The notes: generated by a model not told the origin, from the letters alone. Shown: positions 13,201-25,300, numbered from the stretch's first letter. The stretch is 64,000 bases of DNA from Corydoras sp. C115 (GCA_019802505.1 JAFMOC010000107.1:544001-608000), one strand, 5' to 3'. Numbers and translations: made by a program.

Positions 13201-14230
13201 TATCTTTAAGTACAACTCAGTTCCACAGCAGTGAGTTCATGTCCCTTCTCTGAGCCAGGAGGTGTCAAATAAATGATATGTAAACTGAGGGAGGGAGCTT
13301 TGAGTCCTACACAAAACGTGCCAGCCAGATGGTGGCTCTTCTCAAATATTCACAACAATAACAGATAACCACCTGCTAGCCACAGGGCCCTTCACCTCAG
13401 CTGACCTCTTTCATAGTCATAATCCTGCTTTGGTAATTGGAAATTGTGCTGGGATTCAGCCCTGAGACAAATATCTATCTAGAAATCAATATTTATATGA
13501 AGTCTATAGCCAGCTCTAATTACAGATAATCTTACATTTGGACCAGTGCCATGTTTTTAATGACTCTTCATTTACAGGTCAGGAAGAAAGGAAGACACCT
13601 GGATGTGAGGCAACACCTTTCCTGAAGTCTAACAAGCAATTCAACACTACAACACCATTTCCTTTCCAAATGGACATAAATCTATCCTCTGAAAAGATTA
13701 CTGTAATGTTTTTTCAGTTGGTGTTCTTAAATTGAGTGATGAGAGCTGGCCCTACCTGTTGCCACACCTACCGGGAGGAAGTGCTCTTTTGTACATTATA
13801 ATCACTCAAGACTTATGGTAAATCCTAAAAAAAACCTTATATAGAGTATGAGCTATAAACAAAGTTATTTTTACCTCAGGCTGTCATGCTACATCAATTA
13901 TTTATATTTTTTAGATGGCCGAAAGGTACATATACATACATTACAATAATAGTATGTTCAAGTCCTTAAGTAAAACCCCAGAGTTGTACCCTTAAAGATG
14001 GAATGAGGTATTTTATTAATGTTTGGAATGTTTACAAATTCGAAAATCATGTTAACTAATAAAGTTTTACTTTTAAGGAGACATTTAATAAAACAGATGA
14101 ACTTGATATCAACTGTGCTTTGAAAAACTATGGGCAACCCAACAATTGATTATTAATATATTACTCACCTCCCAAGGTCCTCCGCAAATTCATAGAAGTC
14201 CTCCAATTTCTGTTGTTTAAACACAGCCAT
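1206..14230 (-). CDS. dapk2: Death-associated protein kinase 2 (kinase domain exons, 3' end missing)
   Basis: Calcium/calmodulin-regulated Ser/Thr kinase of the DAPK family, acting in apoptosis and autophagy signalling. Eight coding exons on the minus strand join in frame to 276 codons: 14169-14230, 5469-5690, 4396-4534, 2203-2332, 1972-2020, 1865-1891, 1573-1725, 1206-1251. Visible motifs: glycine loop GSGQFA (about 20-25), catalytic lysine K42 in YAAKFIKK, the basic loop RQSRASRRGV typical of DAPKs, HFDLKPEN with D139, DFG at 161-163, GTPEFVAPE at 179-187, and DMWSIGV. The basic loop and IEDGVEFKNIFGTPEF favour DAPK2 over DAPK1 and DAPK3. The start (MAVFKQQ) lies at the DAPK family position; its exon extends as leader to an acceptor near 14326, fed by a non-coding exon ending at 16132. 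The autoregulatory and calmodulin-binding tail is outside the window. One oddity is GLAADMW, where relatives have GLEADMW. Whether this is the a or b teleost copy cannot be told. Confidence 0.93.
2406..2462 (+). repeat. Fragment of a short DNA-transposon-like repeat (terminus type)
   Basis: The stretch beginning ccaaaagtataaggacaccc resembles the terminus (ccaaaagtatgtggacaccc) of a non-autonomous repeat that I know from many ostariophysan and salmonid genomes. Only about 50 bp is recognisable, so this is a degraded fragment. A second, longer copy lies at 18287-18530. Confidence 0.4.
6495..6735 (+). mobile_element. Degraded Tc1/mariner-like transposase fragment
   Basis: The plus strand keeps landmarks of the C-terminal half of fish Tc1-family transposases: cttctgcaagac (the F-x-Q-D region), a block like ggttaactgaccacagaatcaa, ccatcccactcc (WPSQSP region), cccataggaaacctgtgg (the NPIENLW region) and gtctcaaatgtct further on. 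Reading frames are broken repeatedly and the terminal inverted repeats were not found. It is a dead, decayed copy in a dapk2 intron. Confidence 0.6.
7858..8062 (-). repeat. Old DANA/mermaid-like SINE copy
   Basis: Diverged minus-oriented relative of the intact SINE copies in this window. Shared in order: ccatcgctaggcacacactc, a short CA tract, ggggcaatttag, the catgtttttggactatgggagg box, and aacatggaaacctgact. The tRNA-like head is eroded. Confidence 0.65.
8754..8818. other. 65-nt near-perfect hairpin in dapk2 intron
   Basis: The arms 8754-8772 and 8800-8818 are perfect 19-nt reverse complements (aggacttcacagaagagct and agctcttctgtgaagtcct). An inner stem taaagtg/cacttta (8783-8789 and 8794-8800) has a tcgc loop. 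Ten unpaired bases sit on the 5' side; base 8800 can belong to either stem. Length and loop are pre-miRNA-like, but the lopsided bulge is not typical. It could equally be a foldback made by template switching. Confidence 0.6.
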
Positions 14231-14334
14231 GCCCAGTGTCTTCATTGATAACTATGTCTTAAAAAGTTTGCAGGATGCCAACAGTACACTTGATCCAATG
14301 GTTATCCTCTCAAACACCTGACATGCTGTGAAAA

Positions 14335-15108
14335 GATTTGAATTAAGGAATGTCTTTTTTGCTGCACAAATATAACATATCCCCTATAATAAGCACATGC
14401 TGCAGCATGCCACTCACATTCCATTATGTCAGAGCTGAGGAACTTCATATCATGTTACTTGTGGATGTCCCAAGTGCTTTCTCCTGCCAAACCCATTTAT
14501 CTTTAAGGCACAAGTTACACTTTCTGATCTAGACAGTTCAAACAGGCTTTCATTGATTACACTGTGGCATCGAAAGTTTGCCTCAAGTCAATAAAATAGG
14601 AATGTTATCTAAAACATTATAAAAAATGTTTAACAGACACAACAGAATCTGTAATCCAAGTACTGGAATCAAAATAAATTACTTTTTCTGTTTACATAAA
14701 GTGTAGTGTAATGGCCATTCGTGTAACACAGCTGGACAGATGTTTTAAATTAGAGCATAGATATGAGCCACAACAGTACTCCACACTATACAAGACAGAC
14801 AAATTATCAGTAGTGTTACTGAGATCTCAGAATTTAACATGATAATCAAACTGAACTTAAGAAATTGTCCTCACTGAATTGTCCAACCCAGTTTAACGTT
14901 TGGGTGGTTTCATCTATGTTCTTTATAACAGCATGTGTAATGTGTAAAGTAAAGTAAACGATATCATCTCAGTATTAAAAGAACTATTTGTATCTGCATT
15001 TTCAAATCTTTTAGGCTAATTATTACAATGTTTTCAAGCTTTCTTCTGATTTTCTAACTTTTAGAAAGGAGCAGCCCCTTCTTGCTGCGGTAAAAGAACA
15101 AACTGCTA
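14335..15108. other. dapk2 5' intron, nothing recognised
   Basis: Part of the intron between non-coding exon 1 (ending 16132) and the start-codon exon (acceptor near 14326). AT-rich, with no convincing ORF, repeat or conserved-looking block. Confidence 0.5.
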
Positions 15109-15275
15109 TGCCAATCACTGGGAACACACACACTGAGAATTTAGGTAGGGGCAATTTAGAGCAGTCAATTTACCTTGCAACCATGTTTTTGGGCAGTGCG
15201 AGAAAACCGATGAACCCCGGAGAAAACACACAGGAAGAACATGGAAACTCCTCCCAGATCTGAACCTGAACCTTA
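15109..15275 (-). repeat. Old DANA/mermaid-like SINE copy
   Basis: Minus-oriented, diverged copy. It keeps ccaatcactggg, a short CA run, ggggcaatttagagc, catgtttttgggc, ccccggagaaaac and aacatggaaactcctcccagat, in the same order as the younger copies at 61510 and 62085. The head end and the target-site duplication are not recognisable. Confidence 0.65.
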
Positions 15276-15704
15276 AATTTAACTCAGGAAAGAAAAACAG
15301 AGGAAGAGTTAGTGAAGCAGAGATGGTTAGTTGAGGGAAGATGAACAAGATGGGTGAAGGATAATGAAAGGAACATTTAAATTTAATTCAACATTATAAT
15401 AAAAAAAAATTAATAATTACAACAAGTTATGTGCAAAAGATTATTGGATAAAACATTAAATTAATAATAACATTTTTTACTTTCTTACTGTCTACCATTT
15501 CAGGGCCATGCTTCTTATTTCATCGAAAATTACAGCAATGATTCTTTTATATAAAAAAAAAAGAGAGAGAGAATCTCCTGAGCACATCTTTATAAGTTCC
15601 ATGCGTGTATAAAGGTCAAATGATTTATAAAATATCAAAGATGTCAATACATCACAGGTGAGCTCGTGCTCTTTATTATACTTTATATTATTAAATGTAA
15701 TGTA

Positions 15705-15942
15705 AGATGGCACGGTGGCTTAGTGGTTTAGCATGTTCTCCTCTCAGCACTAGGGATTCCCGGTTCGAATCCCCATCTGGGTGGAGTTTCCATGTTCTCC
15801 CCGTGTCCGCGTGGGTTTCCTCCGGGTTCTCCGGTTTCCTCCCACAGTCCAAAAAACATGGATCAAGTTAATTGAATTCTCCAAATTGCCCCATATAGAG
15901 TGTGTGTGTGTGAGTGAGTGAGTGAGTGTTCAGTGATGGATT

Positions 15943-15980
<38 letters not shown>

Positions 15981-16017
15981 AGCGACCCTAATAGAGGATA
16001 AAGCGGAAGGTAAAGAA
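15705..16017 (+). mobile_element. tRNA-derived SINE, DANA/mermaid-like, with poly-C insertion
   Basis: Near-complete plus-strand copy. The tRNA-like head has a box-A-like tggcttagtgg and a box-B-like ggttcgaatcc. The conserved body follows (ggagtttccatgttctcccc, gtgggtttcctccgggttct, ccacagtccaaaa), then a GT/GAGT tract and the tail ataaagcggaag. It is flanked by a 13-bp target-site duplication taaatgtaatgta (15692-15704 and 16018-16030). A 36-base C run replaces about 70 bp of body that other copies retain. It lies in the dapk2 5' intron. Confidence 0.88.
15945..15980. repeat. Poly-C tract (36 bases) inside a SINE
   Basis: Thirty-six consecutive C residues as printed. They lie between gatggattgg and agcgaccc of the SINE, where other copies have the sequence ending ccccaccgcgaccc. 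The true length is likely variable and hard to sequence. Confidence 0.9.
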
Positions 16018-16131
16018 TAAATGTAATGTAGAGGTCGAGTTTGTTTAACAGAAAAAAGGCCTGGCTTTAAACCTTATATTAAATAACGTTAATTTTTCAA
16101 AACGATGGCAGTGATAAAAAGCAGTGTTTAC

Positions 16132-16450
16132 CTTTTAGGCAGTGACCGCAGAGGAGCCGCGGCTCAGAGTTCAGTCACTCAAGTCCCGCAGGCTGCACAG
16201 CTTTAACTGCTCCGCTTTTTACATACAAAAGAGCAAAACTATTCTCTTAAAACGTAGCGTTTTCTAGATTTCCTCTCTGGTTGATATTTAAATTCCGTCT
16301 GTTCAGTATGAAGGTGAAGTTTGGTCTCGCGCACGTTTGAGCGTCTCTGAAGCCGCTCCGCCGTTTAACTGACGGAGCCACGGACTTGTTGCTCGCGGTC
16401 TGCACAGTGCGCATGCGCAGCGCACACAACTCCAAATGACTCAAGTACTA
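16132..16450 (-). promoter_or_regulatory. dapk2: dapk2 promoter and non-coding first exon
   Basis: A GC- and CpG-rich island in otherwise AT-rich DNA. On the minus strand it contains a likely leader exon ending at 16132 with a strong donor (AAAAG|gtaaac). It would splice to the acceptor near 14326, ahead of the start codon at 14230. No TATA box is visible. A palindromic NRF-1-type motif at 16408-16419 fits a broad TATA-less promoter. The transcription start was not determined. Confidence 0.65.
16408..16419. promoter_or_regulatory. NRF-1-like palindrome
   Basis: tgcgcatgcgca is a perfect palindrome matching the known NRF-1 binding consensus (YGCGCAYGCGCR). It sits at the upstream edge of the dapk2 CpG island, a usual position for NRF-1 sites in vertebrate housekeeping-type promoters. 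Binding is inferred. Confidence 0.6.
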
Positions 16451-16498
16451 TTCTAGTGCAGAACACGCGCATTAGGACGTTATGTATGCTTAATATAA

Positions 16499-16758
16499 GG
16501 GGTTATTATAAAGGGTTATAATAAGGAGTTATTATAAGGGGTTATAATAAGGAGTTATTATAAGGGGTTATTATAAAGGGTTATAATAAGGAGTTATTAT
16601 AAGGGGTTATTATAAGGGGTAATAATAAGGAGTTATTATAAGGGGTTATTATAAAGGGTTATAATAAGGAGTTATTATAAGGGGTTATTATAAAGGGTTA
16701 TAATAAGGAGTTATTATAAGGGGTTATTATAAAGGGTTATTATAAGGGGTTATTATAA
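16499..16758. repeat. 13-bp minisatellite, 20 units
   Basis: Exactly 260 bp, read as 20 tandem 13-mers with no indels. The main unit is ggggttattataa, with variants agggttataataa and ggagttattataa. The three variants often cycle in that order, giving a 39-bp higher-order period. It begins about 50 bp beyond the dapk2 CpG island. Confidence 0.95.
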
Positions 16759-19269
16759 GGGGTCCTGCGTCTGACCGAATGATCTTATAAAAAAAACAAT
16801 TTAAGGTTTAAGCTAGAAGATACATTATCATTGGTACATCAGAAATTGAGTTAAAGCAAATAGTGAATTAATAAAAGTAAAGATTTTCAGGATGATTTAA
16901 AACTAGTGCAAGTTGTAAATGTATTATTTAAGATGAGGCTTTAATTAATTGTAAAAACTTAAAGCCATTTGTTTTCCAGTCAGCACGTTTGATTGGGCGT
17001 TTAGCAGGAAATGGGGGTGTTATTTGAAATTTTATTGTAATAAATAATTTTGGATCACTTTCAATGTTCAAAACAAGAAATTGTCAACATAAGTTTCTCA
17101 GATGACTTTTCATACCGTGGGCACTAATATTAACATGAATAAATTTAGTTAATCGTGAGAAAGAAGCATGTGGTCTTCTTGTGCTAAGAAACGAGCGCCA
17201 TCTGCAGGATAAACTTTAAAAAAATCTCATTAATAAAAAGTAACAGGTTTACGTTTTACGGATGATAAGCTTTTCTATAAACGAAAGACCTAAATCGATG
17301 ACCATACGAAAAACTCAATTAAACGGCCATGTTGAGCAGGAGGCTACGACAGGAAGAATAACAGGAACTTTGGGGGATCATTCTTATTGTTTTGTGCCTG
17401 AGTGGCTATCCTATTTCAGTTTCCTGTAAGTGTTTGGGAAACTAACCTTTTTTTGCACCGACCTGTATAATCCCCTTTTCCCTTTAATTAAGCGGAAGTG
17501 TAGTTTGGTCACTTAAGAAGATTATGTGATATGGTTTAAATGACAGATATGTTTATGTGGGAAAAAAACAACAAAAAACAGATCATAAACTGGATGTGAG
17601 ATCATATACAAACCAAAATATATCTAATACAACACCACAACTTTAATACCATAAAAAGGAAATATATTGAGAATTTAACTAAACCCAATGAAAGACTAAA
17701 GCAATTTGTCTAAATTACACTCCTCTTTAAGACAGAGGAGCCAATAAAAATGTTGATATGTAAATTCTTTGGAAATACTGTATTTAAAAATAACACTATT
17801 TAAATAGCTTTGGTTTCCTGCAAAATAGCTGACTGTGAAATCTGTTATCTTTTGATTTTGTTAAAACCATAAATAGCTTAAAGCTATATTATAAACTAGG
17901 TCTGATTTTTTTTTTTACACTGGAGCATCAATACATGACAAATCAAAGGCAGAAAAACCCACAAAACTATTTCACATTTTGAAAAACGCGTTTGTATTTC
18001 AAAGTTAAAAGAATATTCATCTCCTAAGATAAGAATTTATATTACGTCAAATATAGAGCTGTAAACTGATTATCATTTAATGTCCCTCAATAAAGACAAA
18101 AACATGCATATAAAATAAAATGCTGCATTAAAATATAAAATGAAAATGCTTTTTTTCTGATCAAAGCAAAAAAGAAATACTTCTTATTATTAAATACATT
18201 GCATTCCCCTTAGTTCAAGCAAAGGATCAAGTTAATAGAAGAGCATATAATAACTGAATTTAGTAATAACTTCTTCTTTTTCACTAGAACTGTCCATAAA
18301 GTCAGGTTTTGAAAAGTTGGGGGTGGAGGAATTCCAGTGGCCTTCACAGAGCCATTAAACTCCTTAACATTACGAATGTTAATGCACCACAGAAAAGCCG
18401 TTGAAAGCCCTTTCAGATGAGTAAAGTCTGTTATATTTATGCCTATTATTTTGGAATCAGATGTTCCCCGGCTCATTTTGTGTGATGACCATGTGTCTGC
18501 ATACTTCTTGGCCATACAGTGTACCCCAATGTGCATAATGCTTGATCTACAAGCTCAATGTAAAAGCTGTTTACTTCTTTAAACTCACATTTATGATGCA
18601 GCACAAATGGATAAGACCACAAGGAAATAGTGCGTGAATAAACATACTGTATAAACCTGTTCAGACTGGTCCACATTCAGCTGATGGCAAACAATGCAAA
18701 TCAGTTAAAGAAAATAGACTGCTACAACTGATTTACATTGTTCCATATTTTTGTTCCAAAATAAGATGCTGTAGCCTGGACAGCAAAATCTGAAATACTG
18801 TATATGGCATAACGTAAATACCAGCATGAGTAAAGCAAGTAACACAGTGCTATTGTAAGAATGATATAAAAAAAGTGATGACTAAACACTTGTGTCTGCA
18901 ACAACACTTAAAATGTGAGGCATGCAAAGACATATTATTGTGGTTATATAAATAACAACTGCAATGTACCGATTGTATCTGGACTTAACCGACATGTTTA
19001 AGAAACGAACTACGAATTAAATGCTCCCGTCATTTAACACACATGTGGGTAAAAAGGGTCTTTTCATGGTAATTTTAGACGTGTACATAGATTTGTATAA
19101 CACAAGATCACTTTCTCTTTCTATACTGATATATAAGTATGGCTTAAGGACACTTAAGAATAAAAAAATGTAATCAATTAGTTGAAATCCAACTAGTAAA
19201 TAGTGACTGTTCTAAGAAAAATCTGTTATGAGAACATACGCTGCGTATCTATGGGACATTTCAATGTGC
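16759..19269. other. Intergenic region between dapk2 promoter and tbc1d2b 3' end
   Basis: About 2.5 kb of AT-rich DNA. Recognised contents are a diverged non-autonomous repeat (18287-18530) and a CTCF-like core gagcgccatctgcagg around 17194. Part of it may be tbc1d2b 3' UTR if the polyadenylation signal at 19270 is not the only one used. No ORF shows gene-like features. Confidence 0.5.
18287..18530 (-). repeat. Degraded short DNA-transposon-like repeat
   Basis: On the minus strand it starts gtacactgtatggccaagaa and runs through gtatgcagacac, tggtcatcacac and, later, aatggctctgtgaaggcca and actttatggacag. This order matches a widespread fish non-autonomous repeat whose end reads acactatatggccaaaagta followed by tgtggacacc. 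The copy is well diverged. A long ORF across it (108 codons) is accidental. Confidence 0.5.
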
Positions 19270-19275
19270 TTTATT
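19270..19275 (-). terminator. tbc1d2b: Candidate polyadenylation signal of tbc1d2b
   Basis: AATAAA on the minus strand (printed as tttatt), 118 bp beyond the tbc1d2b stop codon at 19393-19395. A consensus hexamer at this distance is a plausible short 3' UTR end. Other AT-rich hexamers lie further on, so it may not be the only site. Confidence 0.4.
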
Positions 19276-19392
19276 AAAGCCACAGTGTTTAGAAGTGCAG
19301 TCCTCCCCTCCATCAGCCATAATATGAAACTTCATGGTGCAAATCAAACCAGGGCAGAGCCACATGGCTTTGCTGACTGACTGACAGGACAT

Positions 19393-22300
19393 TCAGTTAT
19401 CCTCCTCATCATCGCTGATGAGTGTACGTCCATTGTCAGAGGTATCCCTCTCTCTGAGAAAGGTTTGCCGAATGGTCTCCAACTCTGTGAGCTCTAGTCG
19501 AACTTTCTCCAGGTGAAAGGTGCGCCTGTTCTGGATCTGCTTCAGTGGAAATGGGTTCATTTCCACAAACGCCGTGTTCATCAGTTTTCTATGAAAAAGG
19601 AGAAACAAAGGCAACTTAGCTTTTAACGTGTACAGCTTAAGACATTTGGATCTTAGGATTTAAACCAGGGAACCATTATATGATTTTTATCTGCAGCTGC
19701 TACTTAAAGTTTATATGTTAGTTTATTTAGAAGTTTCATATCTGGACAGCATTAATGGCTTCATACAGTAGCAAGTAGGGCTGTATTCATCTAAAGATTT
19801 TCATAGTCGAATCTGATTCGTCAGATTTTCCCTATAGTCGACTGATAGTCGAATCAGTTAAAATTTCACCACAAGATGGCGCTAAGGGCGTAGTTCTTAA
19901 AAAATATATATTTTTTTATATTTTACTTGTTTGTCTAAAAAAAGAAAACCTTTTTTTTTTGTTTTTCTTATTTTTTCTAGAAATTAGGATGATTTTATTT
20001 GACAAAAGGCTATATATATAACGAAAACAAAGACATTTTATGTAAAAACTAATGCTTAGCAGCAGCCATGGGCGCCCCCATGTGGTCAAAATGGTACAGT
20101 CGACTATGAGGTTCATAGTCGACTACAGTTCTCCGAATCGAATTGTCAAATCAGCGAATATTGCAGCTCACCCCTAGTAGCAATTAATACAAAATACAAA
20201 GTTAATTTGCATTTTCAGTGTCACTAGTGTAAATCCTGGCTGTGAATACTTGCAGCATTTGCTCTGTAAGTGTAAAATTAGACAATTCTAATTACTTTGA
20301 GTTGAGACCTTTGAGAGACAGAGACCTACATCTCTCCAGAGAAGCTGACTAAATGTCTAATATTTATCTCATTAGTTTCATATTGCATCTTCAAATAGTT
20401 TACCTTGAATCCAAGATTGTCCGTGTAAAGTATCGTAAATATTTAAAAATAGCCACAGAGTCCTGCAACCGCAAAAACTGTTCCTCTTTACATTTAAACA
20501 GTGCTAGTGCAAAGCGAAAAATAATCTGTCAAAAGAAAAAGAGAAATAAAGAAGGTCAAATATCTCATAATATGCAGAAGAGAGGACATATTTTACAAAA
20601 CAAAACAGAAATGATTAAAAATGCACACTCATTCTTTCTGGTTGATGTCATATTTGTTAAGGATCCTAACACACTATTACCTACAGTGGTACTGCTCACT
20701 CAGAAACAGTTTTTTAAAGGGTGGGTGTTTAGATGCTTTGTACCTTTGGTCCCTCATAGAGAAAGGCATCCCATATTTTGAAGAGAATGTCACTGACCAC
20801 ACTGTCTACAAACACCACCAAGAACCAGTTAAAGGTGATAAGAGAGAAATCCACTTTATAGAGCTCGAAATGAGCATGCAGTCTGGGCAATTTCTCATAC
20901 ATCAGGTCCTTAAAAACACGCTGGTCAACCTGAAAAAAAACAACAAAAAAAACGTTATATTTACCCGTTAACACTGAATTAATCAGTGATCATAACCTTA
21001 AAAATCTCTAAAATTATCTGTCTATAAATATTATTAATTATCAACATAAAATTACACATCTCTGTTGTGTTGATGTCCTGGTAATCAACATTTTTCTAAG
21101 CCTTTTGACATTTTCAGAGTCAAAACAAAAAAATAAAATAAAATAATGAAAACTTGTAGTGGTACCTGTGAGCCAAGAAGTGTCTTGGTGTAATAATCCC
21201 GTGGCATAAACACCTCTACAATGTTGACCAGACACCAGAAAGCCTCTTCCTGCTCCAAATAGAGAAGAGCTATGGCAGCAAGCCTAAATAAATCCAAATC
21301 AACATTAGCAAAATAATGGATGCAGATAATCCATCTGCCTGGTGGACAGACTTTCATATACATGAGTGTAAGAACAGAGTGGTTAGGTGTATAGTTGTAT
21401 AAACAGTTGGGTGGCTAAAGAATTGGAATGACTGGGTGTATAAATAAGTGGAAGATTGTAAAGCACAGAGATATATGGACTAAGAACTGGGTCAATGTCT
21501 GAGTGAAGGTTCAAATGTACTAAGCCCTAAACATTAAGCTTTCATTGGTTCTAATACAAGTCACTGCTCAGATGACTAAGCAAGAAGAATTATTAGGGTT
21601 TCCTCCCACAGGCTAAAAACATAGATTCAAGGTAAATAGCCCTTTCTAAATTGCTCTATATAGTGTGAGAATGTCTGTGTGATGGAGTGTGGGTCCTGCC
21701 CCGAGTTTTTTCTGCCCAGAAAAGAGATGAGATTATCGATGTTCTTTTTTTTTTTGACGTTTACCTGTTAAGACCTTGGCAGTAACCAATGTCTGGGTTC
21801 CTCCAAGAGAATGCCAGCAACACATTTCTGAGCTTCTGGATGCCATCTGCTGAAGGTGAGGCGTAGTGCTTGTTATTTGGTAGTGTGCGCAGCAAGTCCA
21901 GCTCAATTTGCTTAGAGGCCGGGTTTGGTTTGTCCCTGGCTGTGCACAGCAGGTTTTCATAGTAGTCTGCTGACAAACTGTCGCGGATCTTTTTCACGTG
22001 GATGTTAACGCACCAGCTCCAGACTTTGGACCGATGCGCATGAGGGACGCCACTCCGGATTAATGCCTTCAGTTCTGGAGAACGCATCATTTCTCTGTTC
22101 ATGGTACTCGCCAGGTAGTTTTCCCACTTCACTCCAACAGAAACTTCCTGGTCAGTCATTGAGAGTGTCCTGAGCTCAAGAGCCCGTACTTTGGCTACCA
22201 GTTTCTCCTCTTCGTCATCTTCCTCTGAGACTGTTTTAAAGCCACATGCATCATACTCACTAAAACAAAAAAGGTGACACTGTATTGTGCTACATTTTTC

Positions 22301-25300
22301 AGCAACATTCTCAAAATCTTTAAACTTCTATAATCAAAAACATAATAAAACAGTTTGGAAATACATCCATATACATGGACTTTGTAGTTTTAAAATTTAC
22401 AGACATTAGTACATCTGTTTTTTTTTTTGTTAGTTTTTTTTTTTTTGTTAATATGCATTTATTACTGTCCAGAAATGTAAACACATTTGGATAACTGTAA
22501 ATCTTGCAATACATTCATTCATTGCATACTATTTTGTCGGGTTTAGATGTCAAGAGTCAGACCAGAGGTTGATATCTAGACACTGAGATGACCGTGGTTC
22601 TACCTGACAGGATGAGGTTTGAAAAACGTCTGCCCCTGCTGATCAGAGCTCTCCACCTGCAGCGCATCCTCCAGCAGTCTGGATATGACTTCTCCACTAG
22701 GACTCTGCTCAGAGGAGGAGCAAACTGGAGTCTTTACTTCCTGAAGCAGCACCAAATACTTACTCTCCACCTGGCACAGTTTAGCCTCTAGAGCACTGTA
22801 CTGCATAGACAGAGACAATAACACAAACACTAATTCAAAAATAATACAAAAATTATAAAACAAATAATACACTGTCAATGCAATGCCATTTTACAGACTG
22901 TTGCTCTGCCTTCCTTACCTTTGCTTCCAGTGACTTCTCTCGAGCTTCAGAAAGCCTCCTTAGCCCCGTCAACTCCAGGATCTCCTTATTAAGAAAATTA
23001 TTTTGAGATTTGTAGCCCTGAAGGCTGTCCTAAAAGATAAAAAAAAAAAAAAAACCTGACATGTTAAGATACGAATATAGAAAGAGGTCATTGTGAGTAA
23101 AAACAAAAAAAAACAAATCATAAAATATAATTATTGTGCATAATGTTTTGAAATAAAGCAAATTTCACTTAAAGATGATCAGAGGGACTTGTTCTCAGAA
23201 GCAACATGTGTTTGAATTCAAATAATGAAGATTTTGTCAAACATTTTACATCACACACACAAGTACCCTGACAATTTTACCTCAATATTTACATCTATAG
23301 GCAATTTAGTATCACCCAGTACCCAGACCACGTTTCAAGCGTGGGCAGATACCCCCAGGACCGGGCATCAATTTATCGCTAGGCACACACACACTTACAC
23401 AGTAATGTTTTTAAACTGTGGAAGGGAACCGGAGAACGCTGACAAATCCTTTAGTGCTAGAAACATGAATAAAAATGTGAAAGTTACCCTTAGGTGATTA
23501 AGCTCTTCTTGCTCCCTTGAGGATGGAGATATACATTCAGGTGCCTCTGTGCTTTCTTCCTGGCTTTGCTGTGACAGTTTAATGATGACCTCATCTTTAG
23601 CTTGTATGGTCTCCATCAGCATGCCTAGCTTATCGTTAATATCGCCCACTTTAATCTTCAGACTTTTCAGTTCCTGCTGCAGACTTTCTTTCTCCAAAGC
23701 CAGTCTTTCCATGTGGCGGCAGAGGTCCTGGATCTGCCTGTCCCGCTCCTCCAAAGCCAGGGGTGTCTCTGTCTCCCCTGGCCAGCGGTCACACTGTGTG
23801 GTCCGCAGAGTCTGCTGCAGGAGACGCACTAACTCCTATTTCAAAAGAAAAAACAGCCTCAGAGAGAGAAAGAGCTTAATGAGCTAATGAACAAAGCCTT
23901 TTTCTGTCTTGACCAAAGTCCTCCAAGGCCAAAGGTCCCTAAAACGGTTTGGATCAATAAATTTACCAGTCAATAAAGCCATTGTGTTTCTAAACAATTA
24001 ATAAGACTCATTAAACACATTATATTCAATTATTATTCAAGTAAATATTTATATAATTCATACCATTTATATTGAAGGATGTATGAGGTATTGTTTTAGT
24101 TCTAATGTCAAGGGGGAGCTGTGCATTTGGACAAGTGTAAAAGCTTTACCTGAAAATGTCCAGAAGTTATACAATGTGTTTAACTTGTGTAAATTCGTAA
24201 ACAAAGCAAAAATCTTTTACTTTATCTTATTCAAATGTTAACTCTTGGTCATAAAATGCTTTGTCATGTGAACAGCAGTATTTGAGGGATGGCAGGTGTT
24301 TAAAGTACTGGACTTCAACCCAAAATGTTTAAATGGTTACAGTGCAAGTACAGCCAGCCTGCCATTACTGAGATCAAGAACTGGGTCCTTAAAGTTATTC
24401 AGAATGTTATACTGGTGTATACAGTTACAGTTTCATGTAGAAATACAGAGAATATAAATTTGACCCAAGCCAAAATAGATGTTCTGATAAATGTTGTAAC
24501 TGTAAATTTTATATAAAATATTTATTTGATAATGAACAATCAATTCATTTATAAAAAAGTGAACCCTTACTTACCTTTTAAAATCTGAAACTATGCTTGG
24601 TTTTGTAATTTTTTTAAGTTAATAAAACCAGTCAATTGCTGTTAATGACAGACTTCTAACCATGAAATTATGAACACCATCTATTTAGTTGATTGAGGTA
24701 GGAGTTGAAAATAGTTTGGTAAAATTTTGGTAAAATTTTAAGTTCCATCTTAGAAGCTTAGATCCAAGAAACTGAGGAACACTTGCTTGAAGTTTAATAA
24801 GAAATTTAATGCATTTAAAAAAATATTTTTTAGCAACCTCCATCAGGTCTGCATTATTTAAAAAGTCTCATTGCATTTCCTGCTTTCCTGTGTTTTTGTA
24901 ATAAACAGACATGTTTTGTATTTCTGGAGAAATATCCTGTTTTTCTGATCTTCTGTTGTGTGCAAATCACAAATGTTTCAAAATTCTTACTTAAAAGACA
25001 AGTTGTTTAGTACAAATACTGCAATCGCACTGCATTAAAAGTTCTGTACTCACTTTGCTGGTATGTGGTGATTTCATTTTTTTATTTCTTAATTACCTAC
25101 TAAAAGAAATGGTGAAATTCAGTGCAATTTGTTGACCTTTTCTAACTTTCTGAAACTGCCTTTGTAGAACTTTATCTCAAGGTACTTCTGAAGGAACTTC
25201 CGTAAGTTAAAATTAACTAATGTCAGGTTGCGATAATTGATAGTTTATGTAAAGTTCGTACTAAAAAACGAATCACTTTCCAAACCAAGTAATTTTTCTA

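Larger units (their letters stand above)
5691..14168 (-). other. dapk2: Large dapk2 intron between the start exon and kinase exon 2
   Basis: About 8.5 kb separates the 62-nt first coding exon from the exon carrying the glycine loop. The junction is certain because the split serine codon AG|T rebuilds GSGQFA. Inside it are a Tc1-like transposase remnant (about 6495-6735), an old SINE copy (about 7858-8062) and a near-perfect hairpin (8754-8818). The rest is AT-rich with no convincing ORF. The 13200-13480 stretch is less AT-rich and more complex than its surroundings, but I cannot name a function for it. Confidence 0.75.

Noticed and set aside
15705..15780. tRNA gene candidate (box A and box B)
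   Set aside because: The sequence is the head of a SINE, repeated in several copies, with no cloverleaf of a functional tRNA.
16499..16758. Regular direct repeats that could suggest a CRISPR array
   Set aside because: Units are contiguous with no spacers, AT-rich and in vertebrate DNA. It is a minisatellite.
20353..20971. Two plus-strand ORFs of 142 and 116 codons
   Set aside because: They are antisense to tbc1d2b exons 11 and 12 and cross their splice sites. The minus strand encodes the TBC domain.
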